DNA from: an uncultured Mogibacterium sp.
Lineage (GTDB): Bacteria > Bacillota > Clostridia > Peptostreptococcales > Anaerovoracaceae
Length of the DNA stretch: 64,000 bases
Direction: 5' to 3'
Assembly (NCBI RefSeq): GCF_938041965.1
Contig: NZ_CALISE010000022.1
Coordinates: 1 to 64,000, forward strand
Every line of letters starts with the position of its first letter. The first letter of the stretch is position 1. The notes below the pieces were generated by a model. It was not told where the DNA came from and did not search any database. It saw only the letters and a program-made list of their open reading frames with translations. Positions 62,295-64,000 of the stretch are shown here, in pieces. The translations under genes were made by a program, and so were the position numbers.

Positions 62295-62359
62295 TTGACT
62301 TTATACATGCTTTTAATATAATCGTATACAAAGAATACATTTATACAAATTGTATACCC
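62295..62359 (+). promoter_or_regulatory. Promoter and likely operators of the GntR-type regulator
   Basis: -35 TTGACT (62295-62300), 16 bases, then a perfect -10 TATAAT (62317-62322). The start would be near 62329. Two GTATAC-core sites overlap this: TCGTATACAA (62322-62331) and TTGTATACCC (62350-62359), 28 bases apart, and TATACAA-A-TTGTATA (62342-62356) is a 15-base palindrome. FCD-type GntR proteins are known to bind TTGTATACAA-like sites, so self-repression is likely (inference). Confidence 0.6.
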
Positions 62360-62394
62360 CTGCAGTGGTGTAATTACAATTAAAGGAGCTAAAT

Positions 62395-63054
62395 ATGGTA
62401 ATGAACCCCGAACTAGAGAGCAATCAGCCTCTATCCAATAGTCTTTTCGTAAAGGTCCAAAAAGACATTCTCAGCGGAAAAATACCAGCTAATTCAAAGC
62501 TTACAGAGCAGGCAATTTGCAAGAAATACAACGTTAGTAGAACTCCTGTGCGCGAGGCCTTTAGACAATTAGAGTCCGACGGACTAATTGAAAATATACC
62601 TAATCGCGGCGCATACGTAATCGGTTTATCAAGTCGTGATATTTCAGACCTATTTGATCTTAGGAGAACGTTTGAAGTACAAGCAGTCGAATGGGCGATT
62701 GAGCGAATGAATGATGATGAAGTAAACACACTTAGAGAGAACATCGAATTTATGGAGTTCTATACTCTAAAAAATGATGTAGATAAGGTTTTATATTTTA
62801 ATTCTGCATTCCATAATATCATCTATAAAGGAACTAAAAACAGAATGCTCTATCTTACTTTATCGACATATCAAACGTACCTTAAGCACTCAGCACCTGC
62901 AAAGACATTCTCCGATGACTATCTGAAAACGATACTGCAGGAGCACAAGAATATTTTTGATGCCTTCGAAACCAAAAATGTAGCCGCTGGTAAAACTGCT
63001 ATGGACTACCATATGAAGCAAAGCAAACTTCGAAGAATGTCTCATCTATTCTAA
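62395..63054 (+). CDS. GntR family transcriptional regulator (FCD/FadR subfamily)
   Basis: A 219-residue regulator. The N-terminal winged helix (about residues 12-76) has LSNSLFVKVQKDILSGKIPA, CKKYNVSRTPVREAFRQLESDGLI and NRGAYVIGL. The C-terminal FCD ligand domain is all-helical (LFDLRRTFEVQAVEWA; FHNIIYKGTKN; HKNIFDAFETKN; AMDYHMKQS). Metal/ligand residues D and H of the FCD pattern are partly kept. The effector is unknown. The ATG at 62395 has AAGGAG upstream. It may control itself and nearby nth or the lipase-like gene. Confidence 0.92.
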   Translation: MVMNPELESNQPLSNSLFVKVQKDILSGKIPANSKLTEQAICKKYNVSRTPVREAFRQLESDGLIENIPNRGAYVIGLSSRDISDLFDLRRTFEVQAVEWAIERMNDDEVNTLRENIEFMEFYTLKNDVDKVLYFNSAFHNIIYKGTKNRMLYLTLSTYQTYLKHSAPAKTFSDDYLKTILQEHKNIFDAFETKNVAAGKTAMDYHMKQSKLRRMSHLF

Positions 63055-63064
63055 ATAACATATC

Positions 63065-63101
63065 AATGCGATAGCATTATTTTTAATAATACTATCGCAT
63101 T
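63065..63101. terminator. Bidirectional terminator between the GntR gene and the lipase-like gene
   Basis: AATGCGATAG (63065-63074) pairs with CTATCGCATT (63092-63101), with extra A-T pairing inside. T-rich tails follow on both strands. The two flanking genes are convergent. Confidence 0.75.
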
Positions 63102-63115
63102 TTATATGAATTAGA

Positions 63116-64000
63116 TTATTTGTTTAACTTGTGTTCTATCCACCCCAATATACCCTTTATAACTTGTTTCTTACAAATATCATGAAGAATATCATGATAA
63201 CAATCCTTATATAGTTTGTAAGAAACTTCATTATGACCTTTTGCGCTAAGCATATTCGCTATTCTCATGACCGAATTTCCGCAGTTTCCTCTTTGATCTT
63301 CCGAACCAGCAAGTATATAGATAGGAATATCTGGTAATCTTACTATGCCGTCTTTTCCCCTCAGTTTCTCAATTACACTTATCATCTCTCTATAAGCCGA
63401 TGCGGTCAGCATAAATCCACAGTCTTCATCGTCCACATATTTTTTTAACTCTTCTTCATCACTGCTTATCCAGAAAAATTCATTATACGGTGGTGAGCCT
63501 GCTGGCTTTCCCATCTGGTACATCGTATTATGAACACTCTCAGATACGGAGTTAAATCCCTTCCTCTTAATGTGATTGTTGGCATTTAATTTAATAAAGC
63601 TTAGAGCCGCAGGAATCTCAAGATTTTCCATAGAAATTATCATTGATATATTCCCATACTTAATCGTATATAGCTCACTAAGCATTGCTCCAAATCCAGC
63701 ACCAATTAAAATTCTAGGAACTGCATCGTCAAATTCAGATGAAACCTCATCAAAAAGTGAATCTATATCGCCGAGCAATCCCTCGTAGGAATTTTTCTTC
63801 ATCCCAAAACAACCTTGATGCCCTTGTTTACTCATTCCATGACCTATAAGATCGTTGCCACATACGTAAAATCCAGCGTCATTAAGCGCTACAGCTAGTT
63901 CATGATAACGCAAGCTATGTTCACTGATGTCATGCACTATCTGAACTATAGCACGCGGGTTTCCGCATGTGTATTTAAACGAAACAACCTGTCCTTCACC
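63116..64000 (-). CDS. Alpha/beta hydrolase, monoacylglycerol-lipase-like, lacking the nucleophile Ser (5' end outside window)
   Basis: The frame is open to the right edge (294 residues visible). GNPRAIVQIVHDISEHSLRYHELA and VCGNDLIGHGMS match lysophospholipase/monoacylglycerol lipases. The nucleophile elbow, usually G-H-S-M-G, reads G-A-G-F-G here (the central Gly codon is at 63695-63697). The later Asp (LAGSEDQRGN) and His (KDCYHDIL) are still present. It is either an inactive homologue or one with a changed mechanism. The true start is off the window. Confidence 0.88.
   Translation of the reverse strand, partial: GEGQVVSFKYTCGNPRAIVQIVHDISEHSLRYHELAVALNDAGFYVCGNDLIGHGMSKQGHQGCFGMKKNSYEGLLGDIDSLFDEVSSEFDDAVPRILIGAGFGAMLSELYTIKYGNISMIISMENLEIPAALSFIKLNANNHIKRKGFNSVSESVHNTMYQMGKPAGSPPYNEFFWISSDEEELKKYVDDEDCGFMLTASAYREMISVIEKLRGKDGIVRLPDIPIYILAGSEDQRGNCGNSVMRIANMLSAKGHNEVSYKLYKDCYHDILHDICKKQVIKGILGWIEHKLNK

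Overview
The window is a compact, AT-rich, mostly minus-strand housekeeping segment of a Gram-positive anaerobe of the class Clostridia. Supporting signs are the IspH-S1 fusion, the giant 2-hydroxyacyl-CoA dehydratase activase-like protein, AsnA-type asparagine synthetase, QueH, the priA-def-fmt-rsmB-prpC-prkC-rsgA-rpe and yraN-yifB-dprA-topA-hslV-hslU gene orders, and a 15-gene tRNA array with encoded CCA ends. A family such as Anaerovoracaceae (Mogibacterium/Eubacterium-like) would fit, but that placement is inference from gene content.

Layout. 1-120: tail of an IS transposase cut by the window edge. 217-4793: coaE, polA and a P1-family peptidase with an acidic insert. 4890-5220: a probable 6S RNA with its own promoter and terminator. 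5224-10736: yebC, the large activase-like protein and the RNase P RNA. 10786-18833: a DNA replication/nucleotide block (YkvI-like membrane protein, trmK, rpoD, dnaG, dgt, dut, M16 peptidase, unknown acidic protein). 18902-22446 (+): pepF, nadK and an RluA-type pseudouridine synthase, driven from a symmetric bidirectional promoter. 22497-33780: translation start and quality genes plus the PASTA kinase/phosphatase pair, asnA and queH. 33910-37571: a radical SAM protein and a secreted SH3-repeat glucosaminidase. 37821-39181: the tRNA array. 39274-46876: YigZ, HslUV, TopA, DprA, YifB and YraN. 47043-52367: a HAD phosphatase and a trkA-trkH-trkH potassium uptake cluster. 52580-62266: RNase R, IspH-S1, a glycolytic operon (eno, tpiA, pgk, gap), trmL and nth. 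62395-64000: a GntR-family regulator with a likely self-operator, and a lipase-like protein whose nucleophile serine is missing, running off the window.

I see no phage, CRISPR array, defence island or biosynthetic cluster. The points most worth checking are local: the symmetric extended -10 promoter at 18854-18889, SH3 modules inserted inside a glucosaminidase region, a PriA that appears to lack its winged-helix domain, the acidic insert beside the self-cleavage site of the P1 peptidase, the unusual NAD-binding residues of GAPDH, the tandem TrkH pair, and the serine-less lipase homologue.
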